Shown in pieces: positions 1 through 9,482 of a DNA stretch of 64,000 nt. The position numbers were made by a program, and so were the translations under genes. The notes beneath the pieces were generated by a model. That model had not been told where the DNA came from, did no database searches, and was given only the letters and a program-made list of their open reading frames with translations. The DNA comes from Clostridium septicum. Lineage in GTDB: Bacteria; Bacillota; Clostridia; Clostridiales; Clostridiaceae. Every line of letters begins with the position of its first letter. The stretch's first letter is position 1. The stretch covers positions 1,922,001 through 1,986,000 of the forward strand of contig NZ_CP023671.1 of assembly GCF_003606265.1 (NCBI RefSeq). The letters are read 5' to 3'.

Positions 1-581
1 GAGTTCTAACAATGGATTTACATGCAGCTCAAATACAAGGTTATTTCAATATACCAGTTGATCACTTATTAGGATCGCCGATATTAGCTAAGCATTTCTT
101 ATCAAGAGGATTTGATGAAAGTGAAGATGTGGTAGTTGTATCACCAGATTTAGGTAGTGTAACAAGAGCAAGAAAGTTTGCAGATAAGTTACATGCACCT
201 ATAGCAATAATAGATAAAAGAAGACCAAAGGCTAATGTTTCAGAGATTATGAATATAATCGGAGATATAAAAGGAAAAAGATGTATACTTATTGATGATA
301 TGATAGATACTGCTGGAACAATTTCAAATGCCGCTAATGCCCTTAAAGATCTTGGTGCAAAAAATGTATATGCATGTTGTACACATGGAGTATTATCAGG
401 CCCAGCTTTTGAAAGAATAAACAATTCAGCTATAGAAGAATTAATTATGTTAAATACAATAAAATTACCAGAAAAAGATGATTTAATTAAGTTTAAATCG
501 CTATCAGTAGCACCTTTATTTGCAGAAGCAATAAAGAGAATTTATGATGATGAGCCTATAAGTAAATTATTTGAATCTTAG
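1..581 (+). CDS. prs: Ribose-phosphate pyrophosphokinase, C-terminal part (5' end outside window)
   Basis: Makes PRPP from ribose 5-phosphate and ATP for nucleotide, His and Trp synthesis in the cytoplasm. The frame is already open at the window edge (Val-Leu-Thr before the Met at 12), so Met12 is internal and the gene is truncated by the window. Visible family features are the [12 protein letters not shown] segment, the RRPK catalytic-loop region and the PRPP-binding loop DDMIDTAGT. The C-terminus (EPISKLFES) is typical of the family. A strong terminator follows at 605-640. In Firmicutes prs precedes ctc/pth, and pth follows here after a three-gene insertion. The identification is sure. Confidence 0.97.
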   Translation, partial: VLTMDLHAAQIQGYFNIPVDHLLGSPILAKHFLSRGFDESEDVVVVSPDLGSVTRARKFADKLHAPIAIIDKRRPKANVSEIMNIIGDIKGKRCILIDDMIDTAGTISNAANALKDLGAKNVYACCTHGVLSGPAFERINNSAIEELIMLNTIKLPEKDDLIKFKSLSVAPLFAEAIKRIYDDEPISKLFES

Positions 582-604
582 TACATAGGATAATAGTTGG
601 ATAA

Positions 605-645
605 AAACTCTCTAAAAAGCAAAAACTTTTTAGAGGGTTTATTTA
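605..645 (+). terminator. Rho-independent terminator after prs
   Basis: A 15-bp stem, 605-619 pairing with 626-640 around a 6-nt loop, ends in a T-rich tract. It lies 24 bases after the prs stop codon and separates prs from the two-component system. Confidence 0.85.
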
Positions 646-651
646 TATTGC

Positions 652-685
652 AGTTAATATCTTGTAATAGTTAATATTTTGTAAC
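652..685. repeat. Two 17-bp direct repeats upstream of the response regulator
   Basis: Positions 652-668 and 669-685 are adjacent copies that match at 15 of 17 positions (AGTTAATATYTTGTAAY). They lie about 80 bp upstream of the response-regulator start, in the only intergenic space available for its promoter. OmpR/PhoB-type regulators bind tandem direct repeats, so this may be an autoregulatory site. The function is inferred. Confidence 0.5.
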
Positions 686-762
686 GTTTATTAAATTTTG
701 AGAAAATATTATCCATTATATAAGGGAAATCTATTATAATAAGATATAGGAAGGTGATAATT

Positions 763-1449
763 ATGGAAAGTAGATTAGGAAAAGTTTTAATCATAGATGA
801 TGATGAAAATATATGTGAAGTTATAAATATGTATTTATCTAGTACAGGTTATGAAACTCGAATGTGTCATAATGGAAAAGATGCTTGCACTATTTTTAAT
901 AGTTTTAAGCCGGAGCTTGTATTGTTAGATATAATGTTGCCGGGTATGGATGGAATAGAAGTTTTAAAATGGATAAGAAAGCATTGTGAAATACCTGTAA
1001 TTATGTTAACAGCAAAGGGAGATACTTTTGATAAAGTTCTTGCTCTAGAATTAGGAGCAGATGATTATATAGTAAAACCTTTTGAACCAAAAGAGTTAAT
1101 GGCAAGAGTTAAAGCTGTAATGAGAAGATATACTTATGAAAGTGTAGATAAAGAAGTTTTAAGTTTTTCAGATCTTGTTATAGATGTTAATTCATACAAT
1201 GTTTTATATAAAGGTGAGGAAATAAAAATGCCTCCAAAAGAATTTGAACTACTTTATTATCTGGCAAGTAATAAAAATAAAGTATTTACAAGAGAGCAGT
1301 TGTTATGTGAAGTCTGGGGATATGACTATCCAGGTGATTCAAGAACTGTAGATGTTCATATAAAAAGACTAAGAGAAAAGATAAGCGGAGGAGAAAATTG
1401 GCAGCTTGAGACTGTTTGGGGAGTAGGATATAAATTCGAGGTGAAATGA
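763..1449 (+). CDS. OmpR/PhoB-family response regulator
   Basis: DNA-binding response regulator of a two-component system. An N-terminal receiver domain (about residues 6-120) has the acidic pocket IIDDDE, the phospho-acceptor Asp56 in LVLLDIMLP, Thr in MLTAKG and Lys in VKPF. A C-terminal winged helix (about 130-228) contains the GDSRTVDVHIKRLREK recognition region. I chose ATG 763 over the in-frame GTG at 754 because the AGGAAGGTG Shine-Dalgarno overlaps that GTG and is well spaced for 763. The stop overlaps the kinase start (ATGA, 1446-1449), so the two are translationally coupled. The signal sensed is unknown. Direct repeats at 652-685 may be its own binding site. Confidence 0.95.
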   Translation: MESRLGKVLIIDDDENICEVINMYLSSTGYETRMCHNGKDACTIFNSFKPELVLLDIMLPGMDGIEVLKWIRKHCEIPVIMLTAKGDTFDKVLALELGADDYIVKPFEPKELMARVKAVMRRYTYESVDKEVLSFSDLVIDVNSYNVLYKGEEIKMPPKEFELLYYLASNKNKVFTREQLLCEVWGYDYPGDSRTVDVHIKRLREKISGGENWQLETVWGVGYKFEVK

Positions 1450-2867
1450 TGAATAAAAAAGGAATTGCTTATAAATTAACAATTACCTTTACATCTATAA
1501 CAGCAGTAATATTAATATTAATAGGAATGACTCTATCAATATGGTTTAATAGAGAATATAAAATTGAAAGAACTTATTTACTAGATAAGCAGCTATCATT
1601 AATAGAGGGAGCTACATTATCATTTTTAAATGATAATACAGAGGTTGCATACAATGAACTTAGTAAGGTACTGAATATGATAGAAAGTTCTATAGAAATA
1701 GACTCTATAATTATAGATAAATTAGGATACATATATGCAGTTTCAAATAATAAATATAACAAAGAAAAGTACACTAGAATTAACTTAAACGATGAAGAGC
1801 TAAATAAATTAAAAAATGGAGAATCTATAAATTTTAATTTTAAAAATTATGAAGGAGCTTTAAAAAAGTCATACATAAAGCCACTTTTTAAGGATGGATA
1901 TTTTTATGGAGCTATAGTTTTAATAGGAGATGAAGCATATACGAATCCTCCTAAGAGAATATATATAATAATATGGCTTTCAGTAATTTTAGCACTTATA
2001 CTATCAAGTGTTGTAACATATTATTTTTCTGAAAAATTAATAATTAAGCCACTAGAAGAAATAAATAATGCAGCCAAAAAGATTGCTAAAGGCGATGTAG
2101 AGAAAAGGGTTAGCATAGAATCTGGAGATGAAATTGGGGAACTTGGCTATTCATTTAATATTATGGCAGAATCATTAGAACAAGTAGATAAAAAGAGACG
2201 AGAATTTATATCGAATGTATCTCATGAATTAAGGTCACCAATAACATCAATTAAAGGGTTTATTACAGGGATTTTAGATGGAGTAATTCCTAGAGATAAG
2301 GAAAATTATTATTTAACTATAGTAAATGATGAAATAAGTAGGTTAGCAAGGTTAGTAACTGATTTATTAGATATTTCAGCAATGGAGTCAGGTAAGTTTA
2401 ATCTTAATATGGTTGATTTAGATATAAATGAAGTTATAACTTTATGTACTTTAAACTTAGAAGGGAAAGTAAAAGAGAAGAACATAAATGTTGAAGTTAT
2501 TTTCCATGATAAGCATGAATATGCAATTGCAGATAGAGATAGATTAATTCAAGTTGTTACAAATTTATTAGAAAATGCAGTAAAGTACGGGGAAGCTAAT
2601 GGAGAAATAAAAATTGATACATATGTAAGAGGTGATAAGGCTTATGTAAGTATATTTAATAGTGGACCAACTATTCCTAAAGAAGAAATAAACAACATTT
2701 GGGATAGATTTTACAAGTCAGATAAATCAAGAACAAATAAATTTAGTATGGGATTAGGTCTACCAATAGTAAGGCTTATTTTGTCACAACATGGTCAGGA
2801 TATATGGGTTAATAATATAGATGGAAAAGGTGTAAGATTTACTTTTAGTTTGAAAAAATCCAATTAG
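1446..2867 (+). CDS. Membrane sensor histidine kinase (HAMP, HisKA, HATPase)
   Basis: Cognate kinase of the preceding regulator. It has TM1 (about 11-33), an extracytoplasmic sensor of about 140 residues, TM2 (about 172-194) and a HAMP linker. The HisKA dimerisation domain carries phospho-acceptor His260 in FISNVSHELRSPITS. The ATPase domain has the N box NLLENAVKYG and the G boxes through MGLGLPIV. The architecture resembles the WalK/ResE/PhoR group, but there is no PAS domain between HAMP and HisKA. The next gene, 20 bp downstream, encodes an HtrA-like membrane protein. This kinase plus HtrA arrangement is reminiscent of envelope-stress systems, which is an inference only. Confidence 0.95.
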   Translation: MMNKKGIAYKLTITFTSITAVILILIGMTLSIWFNREYKIERTYLLDKQLSLIEGATLSFLNDNTEVAYNELSKVLNMIESSIEIDSIIIDKLGYIYAVSNNKYNKEKYTRINLNDEELNKLKNGESINFNFKNYEGALKKSYIKPLFKDGYFYGAIVLIGDEAYTNPPKRIYIIIWLSVILALILSSVVTYYFSEKLIIKPLEEINNAAKKIAKGDVEKRVSIESGDEIGELGYSFNIMAESLEQVDKKRREFISNVSHELRSPITSIKGFITGILDGVIPRDKENYYLTIVNDEISRLARLVTDLLDISAMESGKFNLNMVDLDINEVITLCTLNLEGKVKEKNINVEVIFHDKHEYAIADRDRLIQVVTNLLENAVKYGEANGEIKIDTYVRGDKAYVSIFNSGPTIPKEEINNIWDRFYKSDKSRTNKFSMGLGLPIVRLILSQHGQDIWVNNIDGKGVRFTFSLKKSN

Positions 2868-2887
2868 AATAAGGTGGAGGAAAACTT

Positions 2888-4015
2888 GTGTTTAATAACA
2901 AATATAATTGTAAAAATGAAGATAATAATTCCTCAAAAAATGATTCTACTATAAATTTTAAGATGAAAAAAGCGAACACAAGGTGTAAGTTAGGAAAAGG
3001 TTTAGTAATTTTTTTAGTACTGTTAATATTATTAATATTAACAGTAAGTAATGTGAGTTTAATAAGAAAATACAATAAAATAATGGAACAAAGAAATAAA
3101 ATAAATCTAAAAGTAGGTTCAGAAGTGTTTGAATACGATAAAATTACTCATCAAATATCAGAATCAATAGTAGCAATAAGTAATGAAGAGAGCAAATTAA
3201 CTAAAAATTCATATTTTGAACCTAATTTAACTGGTGTAATTTTAAGTGAAGAAGGAACTATTTTAACAAATTATTCAAAGATTAAAGATTTTAGGGATAT
3301 ATACGTAAAGTTACCTTCAAGTGGAAGTATGCCAATAAAGGCAAGTTTGGTAGGAATTAGTGAGGATGTAGATGTTGCAATAATAAAGATATATTACAAA
3401 GGTAAGCTATCACCTATAAAAATTGCTAATGAAGATGAAGTTATAGAAGGTCAAGAAATAGCCGTATTAAGTAATTCTATAGGGAATGAATATATAGAAA
3501 GAGTAATACCAGGTATAATAACATCAACTCATCAAACTATAAAAGATAAATCAGATAGAGAGCATAGATTGCTAGAAATTAGTTCTCTAATAAATGAAAA
3601 TAATACTGGTGGGGCTATCTGTAATTCTAAAGGTGAATTAATAGGTTTAGCTAGTGTTGATATAACAAATAAGAAAAATAAACAAGGGCTATATTATGCT
3701 ATAGATTTAAGAGAACTTCAAAAAATATCTCAAGTTACAGATGTTTTTAAATCAAAATTAGGAATTAGTGGTGGACTTATAGAAGATCCTAAAAGTAGGT
3801 TAAAAGGATTTTATGTTGAAAATGTAAAAGAGTCTGGAGTAGCATACAATGCTGGTATAAGAGCTACAGATATAATCATTCAATTAGATGGAGTAGATAT
3901 ATTAACAGTAAATGATTTATCTAATATAATGATTAATAAAAAGGCCGGTGAAAAAGTACTTTGTAAAATTGTAAACAACGGTAATATAAAAGAATTAGAA
4001 TTATTAATACAGTAA
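2888..4015 (+). CDS. HtrA/DegP-like membrane protein with PDZ domain, catalytic residues lost
   Basis: A 375-residue protein with a cytoplasmic N-terminus (about 1-37), one TM helix (about 38-58), a trypsin-like S1C domain (about 85-265) and a C-terminal PDZ domain (about 285-372). The fold is recognisable from GVILSEEGTILTN, VDVAIIKI and INENNTGGAI. However, the catalytic His of the usual TNNHVV motif is Ser130 (TNYSKI), and the nucleophile Ser of GNSGGP is Thr240 (NNTGGA). Only Asp162 remains. I therefore predict no ordinary serine protease activity. It could be a regulatory or peptide-binding pseudoprotease. The GTG start at 2888 follows a strong AAGGTGGAGG site. It is probably cotranscribed with the kinase and ends at the terminator at 4038. 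Confidence 0.85.
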   Translation: MFNNKYNCKNEDNNSSKNDSTINFKMKKANTRCKLGKGLVIFLVLLILLILTVSNVSLIRKYNKIMEQRNKINLKVGSEVFEYDKITHQISESIVAISNEESKLTKNSYFEPNLTGVILSEEGTILTNYSKIKDFRDIYVKLPSSGSMPIKASLVGISEDVDVAIIKIYYKGKLSPIKIANEDEVIEGQEIAVLSNSIGNEYIERVIPGIITSTHQTIKDKSDREHRLLEISSLINENNTGGAICNSKGELIGLASVDITNKKNKQGLYYAIDLRELQKISQVTDVFKSKLGISGGLIEDPKSRLKGFYVENVKESGVAYNAGIRATDIIIQLDGVDILTVNDLSNIMINKKAGEKVLCKIVNNGNIKELELLIQ

Positions 4016-4037
4016 CACTATATATAAATTTAGCACT

Positions 4038-4064
4038 AAGAAACTCCTTATGGGGTTTCTTTTG
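4038..4064 (+). terminator. Terminator after the HtrA-like gene
   Basis: A stem of 4038-4047 with 4052-4061 (AAGAAACTCC paired with GGGGTTTCTT) and a 4-nt loop is followed by T residues. It closes the regulator-kinase-HtrA transcription unit. Confidence 0.8.
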
Positions 4065-4158
4065 CATGAAAAAATGGTATATATAAAAAGTTCTTTAATT
4101 ATTGTAAAAAACTAGTATAATAATAATATGTTAAATAGCAGCAAAGGAGACGTTTGAA

Positions 4159-4734
4159 ATGTTTTTAATAGTTGGGCTAGGAAACCCAGGAAAAGAATAT
4201 GATAAGACTAGACATAATATTGGATTTGAGTGTATAGACTATCTTTCAAATAAGTATAATATAGAGCTAAATAGGATAAAATTTAAAGGTATATATGGAG
4301 AAGGTTTTATAAATAATAAAAAAGTTATTTTATTAAAACCAACTACATTTATGAACTTAAGTGGCGAAAGTATAAGAGAAGTTGTTAACTTTTACAAACT
4401 AAATCCAGAAGAAGTAATAGTTATTTATGATGATATAAGCCTAGAAGTTGGAAGGATAAGAATTAGAGAAAAAGGTAGCGCAGGCGGACACAATGGAATA
4501 AAAAGTATAATTCAAAATCTCTCAACAGATGTTTTCCCAAGAATTAAAGTAGGGGTAGGACAACCTAAAGGAGATTTAGTTTCTCATGTTCTTGGAAGGT
4601 TCTCAAAAGAAGAAGAAGAAATATTAAAAGAAAGCGTAGAGGCTTCAAAAAAGGCAATAGAAATTATAGTTAGAGAAGATACCAAAGAAGCCATGAATAG
4701 ATTGAATGGATTTAAGGCATCTAAAATTATATAA
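4159..4734 (+). CDS. pth: Peptidyl-tRNA hydrolase
   Basis: Cleaves the ester bond of peptidyl-tRNAs dropped from ribosomes, recycling tRNA. The length of 191 residues is usual for bacterial Pth. Catalytic and binding motifs are intact: [18 protein letters not shown] (Asn9, His19), the MNLSG loop, YDDISLEVG with the active-site Asp, and GGHNGIKSI. The start has AAAGGAGA upstream. It is followed 20 bp later by mfd, the order of B. subtilis pth-fin-mfd but with the anti-sigma-F gene fin missing. Confidence 0.98.
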   Translation: MFLIVGLGNPGKEYDKTRHNIGFECIDYLSNKYNIELNRIKFKGIYGEGFINNKKVILLKPTTFMNLSGESIREVVNFYKLNPEEVIVIYDDISLEVGRIRIREKGSAGGHNGIKSIIQNLSTDVFPRIKVGVGQPKGDLVSHVLGRFSKEEEEILKESVEASKKAIEIIVREDTKEAMNRLNGFKASKII

Positions 4735-4754
4735 TTTAAGGATGGTGTTATTTG

Positions 4755-7700
4755 ATGAGATTAAAGGGGGTAATGGAACCTTTAAATAATAATTCTCATT
4801 TTAATGAGATATTGGCTAGTGTAGAGAAAAATAGATATCCTATCAATTTATACGGACTATCAGATTCGGGTAAAAGTTATATGATTGAGGGGATATATGA
4901 AAATATAGATGCACCATTAGTGGTTTTAACTCATAGTGATATGGAGGCTAAAAACTTATATGAGGATTTAATTTTCTATACAAATGATGTTTATTATTTT
5001 CCAAATAAAGAAGTTGTATTCTATAATGTAGATGCCATTTCAGGTGATTTAAGATGGGCTAGATTGAAAGTAATAAAAGAAATGTTAAGTAACAAAAAGA
5101 AAATAATAGTTACTTCTATAGATGCATTAGCAACTATATATACACCTGAAAAGCTTTATAAAAAGTACACTTTTAAATTAAAATTAAATATGGAAATAGA
5201 TTTTAAATGTCTGAGTAAGAAGCTTTTAGAAAGTGGTTATGAAAGAGTAGAAATAGTAGAAGGAAAAGGTGAATTTTCCTTAAGAGGAGGAATATTAGAT
5301 GTTTTTCCACCTACTTCAACATACCCATTTAGAGTTGAACTTTTTGGAGATCAAATAGAATCTATAAGAACTTTTAATGTTGAATCTCAAAGGAGTATTG
5401 AAAAGGTAAAAACTTTGGAAATATTCCCAGCTAAGGAAATAATAATTACTGAAGACGCTTTAAGTCTAGCTAAGAATAAAATATTAAAAGAGTTTAAAGA
5501 AGTAAAAGAAAAATCTAACAATAAGGATAATGAAAGAATAAAAAGGTTAGAAGATATAATAAATAAAAATATAGAAAGCTTAACTGAAACTTTAACTTTT
5601 GAAACAGTAGATAGTTATTTACCATATTTCTATAAAGAGAAAGAAAGTTTCTTTGAGTATCTAAAGGGATATACTTATGTAATAGATGATGTTAAAAGAT
5701 GTTTAGGAAAGATAGACAGTACTTATTATGAATTCAGAGCTAACTATGAATCTTTCTTACAAAGAGGTGGGATTTTACCATCACAAAATGATTTATTGAT
5801 ATCTAAAGAAGAACTAGTAGAAAGATTAGAGGCACAAAATATAATAACTTTAGATACTTTTTCTAGTAAGAGCGATATTTTAAAACCTATATCAACTATT
5901 GGAGTAAATCAATTAACTCTAAATAATTATCAAGGTCAATTAGATTTATTAATAGAAGAGATAAAAGAGAAAAAAGAGAAAGGATATAAAACCATAATTT
6001 TATCAGGTACTAGGAGTAGAGGTGAAAGGTTAGTTTCAACTCTTAGGGAGAGAGGTATAGAAAGTAACTATAAAGACAAAATTGAAGAAATACAGTTTGG
6101 TGAAGTAGTTATTACATTTGGAAACCTTTTAAAAGGATTTGAATATCCGGATATTAAATTATGTATAATTTCAGATAAAGAGGTATTTGGGGAAGCTAAA
6201 AGAAAAATATCAAGGAAAGCTAAACCGAGAAAAGGTGTAGCAAAGATTAAGAGTTTTGCAGAGCTTAAACCTGGTGATTATGTAGTTCATGCTAATCATG
6301 GGGTAGGTGTGTACAAAGGTATAAAACAAATAGAATCTTTAGGAAGTACTAGAGATTATTTGGATATAGTTTATGATAAAGGAGATAAATTATATGTTCC
6401 TGTAGATCAACTTGATTTAGTTCAGAAATATATAGGAAGTGAAGGGAAATCTCCTAAAGTAAATAAATTAGGTGGTAATGAATGGAATAAGGCCAAAGCT
6501 AAGGTTAGAAAATCAATAAATGAAATAGCTCAAGATTTAGTTAAGTTATATGCAGCTAGAGCTACAGTAAAAGGGTATAAATTTGGAAAGGATACTCAAT
6601 GGCAAAGACAATTCGAGGATGAGTTTCCATTTGAAGAAACACCTGATCAATTAACATCTGTGCAAGAAATTAAAGATGATATGGAATCAGATAAACCTAT
6701 GGATAGATTACTTTGTGGAGATGTTGGTTATGGAAAGACAGAAGTAGCTATGAGAGCTGCCTTTAAAGCTGTAATGGAAGGAAAACAAGTAGCCTTTCTA
6801 GTACCAACTACTATATTAGCAGAACAACACTACAAAAATATGTTAAAGAGATTTTCAGATTTTCCAGTTAATATTGATATGGTTAGTAGGTTTAGGACTG
6901 CAAAAGAACAGAAAGCTACACTCCAAGCAGCCAAAGAAGGAAATGTAGATATTTTAATAGGGACCCATAGGCTAGTATCTAAGGACATTATATTTAAAGA
7001 CTTAGGTCTTTTAATTGTTGATGAAGAGCAAAGATTTGGAGTAGCTCAAAAAGAAAAAATAAAGAACTTAAAGAAAAATGTAGATGTACTTACATTAAGT
7101 GCAACGCCAATACCAAGAACTCTTCATATGTCATTAACAGGTGCAAGGGATATTTCTGTAATAGAAACACCTCCAGAAGAAAGATATCCTATTCAAACTT
7201 ATGTTGTTGAAAATAATGAACAACTAGTAAGAGATGCCATATTAAGAGAGGTAAATAGAGGTGGTCAAGTTTACTATGTCTATAATAGAGTAGAGACTAT
7301 ACAAGATATGGCAAGCTATTTAAAAGAATTAATACCTGAATGTAGAATTGGAATAATCCATGGACAAATGACTGAGAGACAGCTAGAAAAAGAAATGGTA
7401 AGTTTCATGAATAAGGAATATGACATATTGGTATGCACAACTATAATAGAAACAGGAATAGATATACCAAATGTAAATACAATGATTATACATGATTCAG
7501 ATAAAATGGGATTATCACAACTTTATCAATTAAGAGGAAGGGTAGGTAGATCAAACAGAATTGCTTATGCATACTTTATATATACAAAAGATAAAGTTTT
7601 AACAGAAGTTGCAGAAAAAAGATTAAAGGCATTAAAAGATTTTACAGAATTAGGTTCTGGATTTAAGATAGCAATGAGGGACTTAGAGATAAGAGGTGCT

Positions 7701-8267
7701 GGTAACATGATGGGATCTGCACAACATGGTCATATGGCTGTTATAGGATATGACTTGTATTGTAGAATGTTAGAAGATACAATAAAAATAATTAAAGGTG
7801 AGATAGATAAAGAACCTGTGGAAACAACTGTAGATATAAAAGTTGATGCTTATATACCAGGAAACTATATAGAAGATGAGATACAAAAAATAGAAATATA
7901 TAAGAAAATTGCAGCTATTGATAATATAGAAGACTATAATGATATAAAAGAAGAATTACAAGATAGATATTCAGAAATTCCTGATCCAGTACAAAATCTT
8001 ATGGATATAGCCTATATAAAGAGCAAAGCTAAACTTTTATCAATACAAGAAATAAAAGAAACGCCTAAAGAAGTAAGATTTAAATTTACAGAAGGATTTA
8101 AAGGAGTAAATAATATATATAAATTATTGTTAAAAGATTATAAAGATAAGGTATTTCTTATGTTTGGAGAAAATCCTTATTTTGCAATAAAGCCAAATGA
8201 AATAAAGAAAGAAAATATCCTAGATTTCTACAAGGAGATGTTGGATAATTTAACAAAAAATATATAA
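4755..8267 (+). CDS. mfd: Transcription-repair coupling factor Mfd
   Basis: ATP-dependent translocase that displaces RNA polymerase stalled at DNA lesions and recruits UvrA. About 1170 residues, full family length. The order is an N-terminal UvrB-like module, the RNA-polymerase interaction (CarD-like) domain around LKPGDYVVHANHGVGVYKG, a superfamily-2 helicase core with Walker A GDVGYGKTE and DEEQ box, the helicase C domain with QLRGRVGR, and the TRCF C-terminal domain. The ATG at 4755 is preferred to the TTG at 4752, given AAGGATGG upstream. It is cotranscribed with pth. Confidence 0.98.
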   Translation: MRLKGVMEPLNNNSHFNEILASVEKNRYPINLYGLSDSGKSYMIEGIYENIDAPLVVLTHSDMEAKNLYEDLIFYTNDVYYFPNKEVVFYNVDAISGDLRWARLKVIKEMLSNKKKIIVTSIDALATIYTPEKLYKKYTFKLKLNMEIDFKCLSKKLLESGYERVEIVEGKGEFSLRGGILDVFPPTSTYPFRVELFGDQIESIRTFNVESQRSIEKVKTLEIFPAKEIIITEDALSLAKNKILKEFKEVKEKSNNKDNERIKRLEDIINKNIESLTETLTFETVDSYLPYFYKEKESFFEYLKGYTYVIDDVKRCLGKIDSTYYEFRANYESFLQRGGILPSQNDLLISKEELVERLEAQNIITLDTFSSKSDILKPISTIGVNQLTLNNYQGQLDLLIEEIKEKKEKGYKTIILSGTRSRGERLVSTLRERGIESNYKDKIEEIQFGEVVITFGNLLKGFEYPDIKLCIISDKEVFGEAKRKISRKAKPRKGVAKIKSFAELKPGDYVVHANHGVGVYKGIKQIESLGSTRDYLDIVYDKGDKLYVPVDQLDLVQKYIGSEGKSPKVNKLGGNEWNKAKAKVRKSINEIAQDLVKLYAARATVKGYKFGKDTQWQRQFEDEFPFEETPDQLTSVQEIKDDMESDKPMDRLLCGDVGYGKTEVAMRAAFKAVMEGKQVAFLVPTTILAEQHYKNMLKRFSDFPVNIDMVSRFRTAKEQKATLQAAKEGNVDILIGTHRLVSKDIIFKDLGLLIVDEEQRFGVAQKEKIKNLKKNVDVLTLSATPIPRTLHMSLTGARDISVIETPPEERYPIQTYVVENNEQLVRDAILREVNRGGQVYYVYNRVETIQDMASYLKELIPECRIGIIHGQMTERQLEKEMVSFMNKEYDILVCTTIIETGIDIPNVNTMIIHDSDKMGLSQLYQLRGRVGRSNRIAYAYFIYTKDKVLTEVAEKRLKALKDFTELGSGFKIAMRDLEIRGAGNMMGSAQHGHMAVIGYDLYCRMLEDTIKIIKGEIDKEPVETTVDIKVDAYIPGNYIEDEIQKIEIYKKIAAIDNIEDYNDIKEELQDRYSEIPDPVQNLMDIAYIKSKAKLLSIQEIKETPKEVRFKFTEGFKGVNNIYKLLLKDYKDKVFLMFGENPYFAIKPNEIKKENILDFYKEMLDNLTKNI

Positions 8268-8365
8268 AATATTCATATTAAATTGAATAACTGACACAAT
8301 ATTGATATACTTATAGGGTATAATGGTATTGAAAAACAAAATAAAAGAGAAGTGAGGGAACGGAC

Positions 8366-9343
8366 TTGAACAAAATTAAGAAGGTTCTAGCTACAGCAAT
8401 GGTAGGAACATTAGCTTTTTCTGTAGTTGGTTGCAAAATGATACAAAAGACACCAGAAGCTATACAGAATACTGTAATTGCTAAAGTTGGAGATGAAAAA
8501 ATAACAAAAGGTGACATTGATAAAGAATTAAAGTCTTATTTAGATCAATTTGCTGCACAATATGGAGATAATTATGAGGAAGATCCTAAATTAAAAGAGG
8601 TTTTACATCAATATAGAGTAAATATGATGAATACTTTAATTAATGAAAAAATCTTACTTAAGAAGGCTAAAGATTTAAATTTAATACCTGAACAAGCGGA
8701 ATTAGATAAAGAAATTCAATCAAGAATTGATCAATTAAAAACTACTTATGGTACAGAAGAAAACTTCCAAAAAGTTTTAGAGGCTTCTGGACATACAGAT
8801 GAGACCTTTAAGAAGTTTATAGAAGAGCAAGTTATAGCGCAAAAAGCAACAGAGTATATATTTAAAGATATAAACATATCAGATGAAGATGTGAAGGCAG
8901 AATATGAAAAAAATAAGGAAAATTATGGGGAAGCAAATGTTTCTCATATCCTAATTGCTGATGAAAATAAGGCTAAGGAAATAAGAGAAAGAGCTGCAAA
9001 TGGAGAAGATTTTGCTGAATTAGCTAAAGAGTTCTCAGAAGATCCAGGTTCAAAAGATAAGGGCGGAGACTATGGAGTTATACCTTACAATTCAGATAAA
9101 TACGTTAAAGAATTTGTTGATGGATTCAAGACACTTAAAGAAGGCGAAATTTCACAACCTGTTAAGAGTCAATATGGATATCATATAATAAAAGCAACAA
9201 ATGTAAAGAATTATGGATTTGATGATGTTAAGGATGAAATAAAGAGTGAGCTTGAAACAGCTAAGAAAAAAGAAGCTTATAATAAAACAATGGAAGAATG
9301 GAAGAACGAAATAAAAGTTAAAACATATGAAGATAAAATATAA
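8366..9343 (+). CDS. prsA: PrsA-like foldase lipoprotein (parvulin peptidyl-prolyl isomerase)
   Basis: Extracytoplasmic, membrane-anchored chaperone and isomerase that folds secreted proteins. A signal peptide begins MNKIKK, with a hydrophobic stretch and lipobox SVVGC placing the lipidated Cys at residue 23. A SurA-N-like helical region (about 45-180) is followed by a rotamase domain (about 190-290) starting VSHILIADENKA and containing FAELAKEFSEDPGS, GGDYG and SQYGYHIIK. The start codon is TTG at 8366. No ATG lies nearer, and the signal peptide starts exactly there. It is placed between mfd and spoVT, as in other clostridia, with its own terminator downstream. Confidence 0.95.
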   Translation: MNKIKKVLATAMVGTLAFSVVGCKMIQKTPEAIQNTVIAKVGDEKITKGDIDKELKSYLDQFAAQYGDNYEEDPKLKEVLHQYRVNMMNTLINEKILLKKAKDLNLIPEQAELDKEIQSRIDQLKTTYGTEENFQKVLEASGHTDETFKKFIEEQVIAQKATEYIFKDINISDEDVKAEYEKNKENYGEANVSHILIADENKAKEIRERAANGEDFAELAKEFSEDPGSKDKGGDYGVIPYNSDKYVKEFVDGFKTLKEGEISQPVKSQYGYHIIKATNVKNYGFDDVKDEIKSELETAKKKEAYNKTMEEWKNEIKVKTYEDKI

Positions 9344-9350
9344 TGTTAAA

Positions 9351-9380
9351 AAGAACTTGCTTTAAGCAGGTTCTTTTTTG
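9351..9380 (+). terminator. Terminator after prsA
   Basis: A ten-base arm, 9351-9360, pairs with 9366-9375 around a 5-nt loop and is followed by six T residues. Confidence 0.88.
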
Positions 9381-9405
9381 TTATTTATAAATTATGGTTA
9401 TAAGT

Positions 9406-9434
9406 GTATAAAATTTCTAATAAGTCAAATAATA
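9406..9434 (+). promoter_or_regulatory. Possible forespore-type promoter of spoVT
   Basis: GTATA at 9406-9410 and CAAATAATA at 9426-9434 are separated by 15 bp. This resembles the sigma-F/sigma-G family -35 (GHATR) and a poor sigma-G -10 (CATNNTA). B. subtilis spoVT is sigma-G dependent. The match is weak and the spacing is short for sigma-G, so this is only a candidate. Confidence 0.3.
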
Positions 9435-9482
9435 ATATTGCAACTAATTATTAATAATGAATTAAGGAGGTAGCTCACAATA

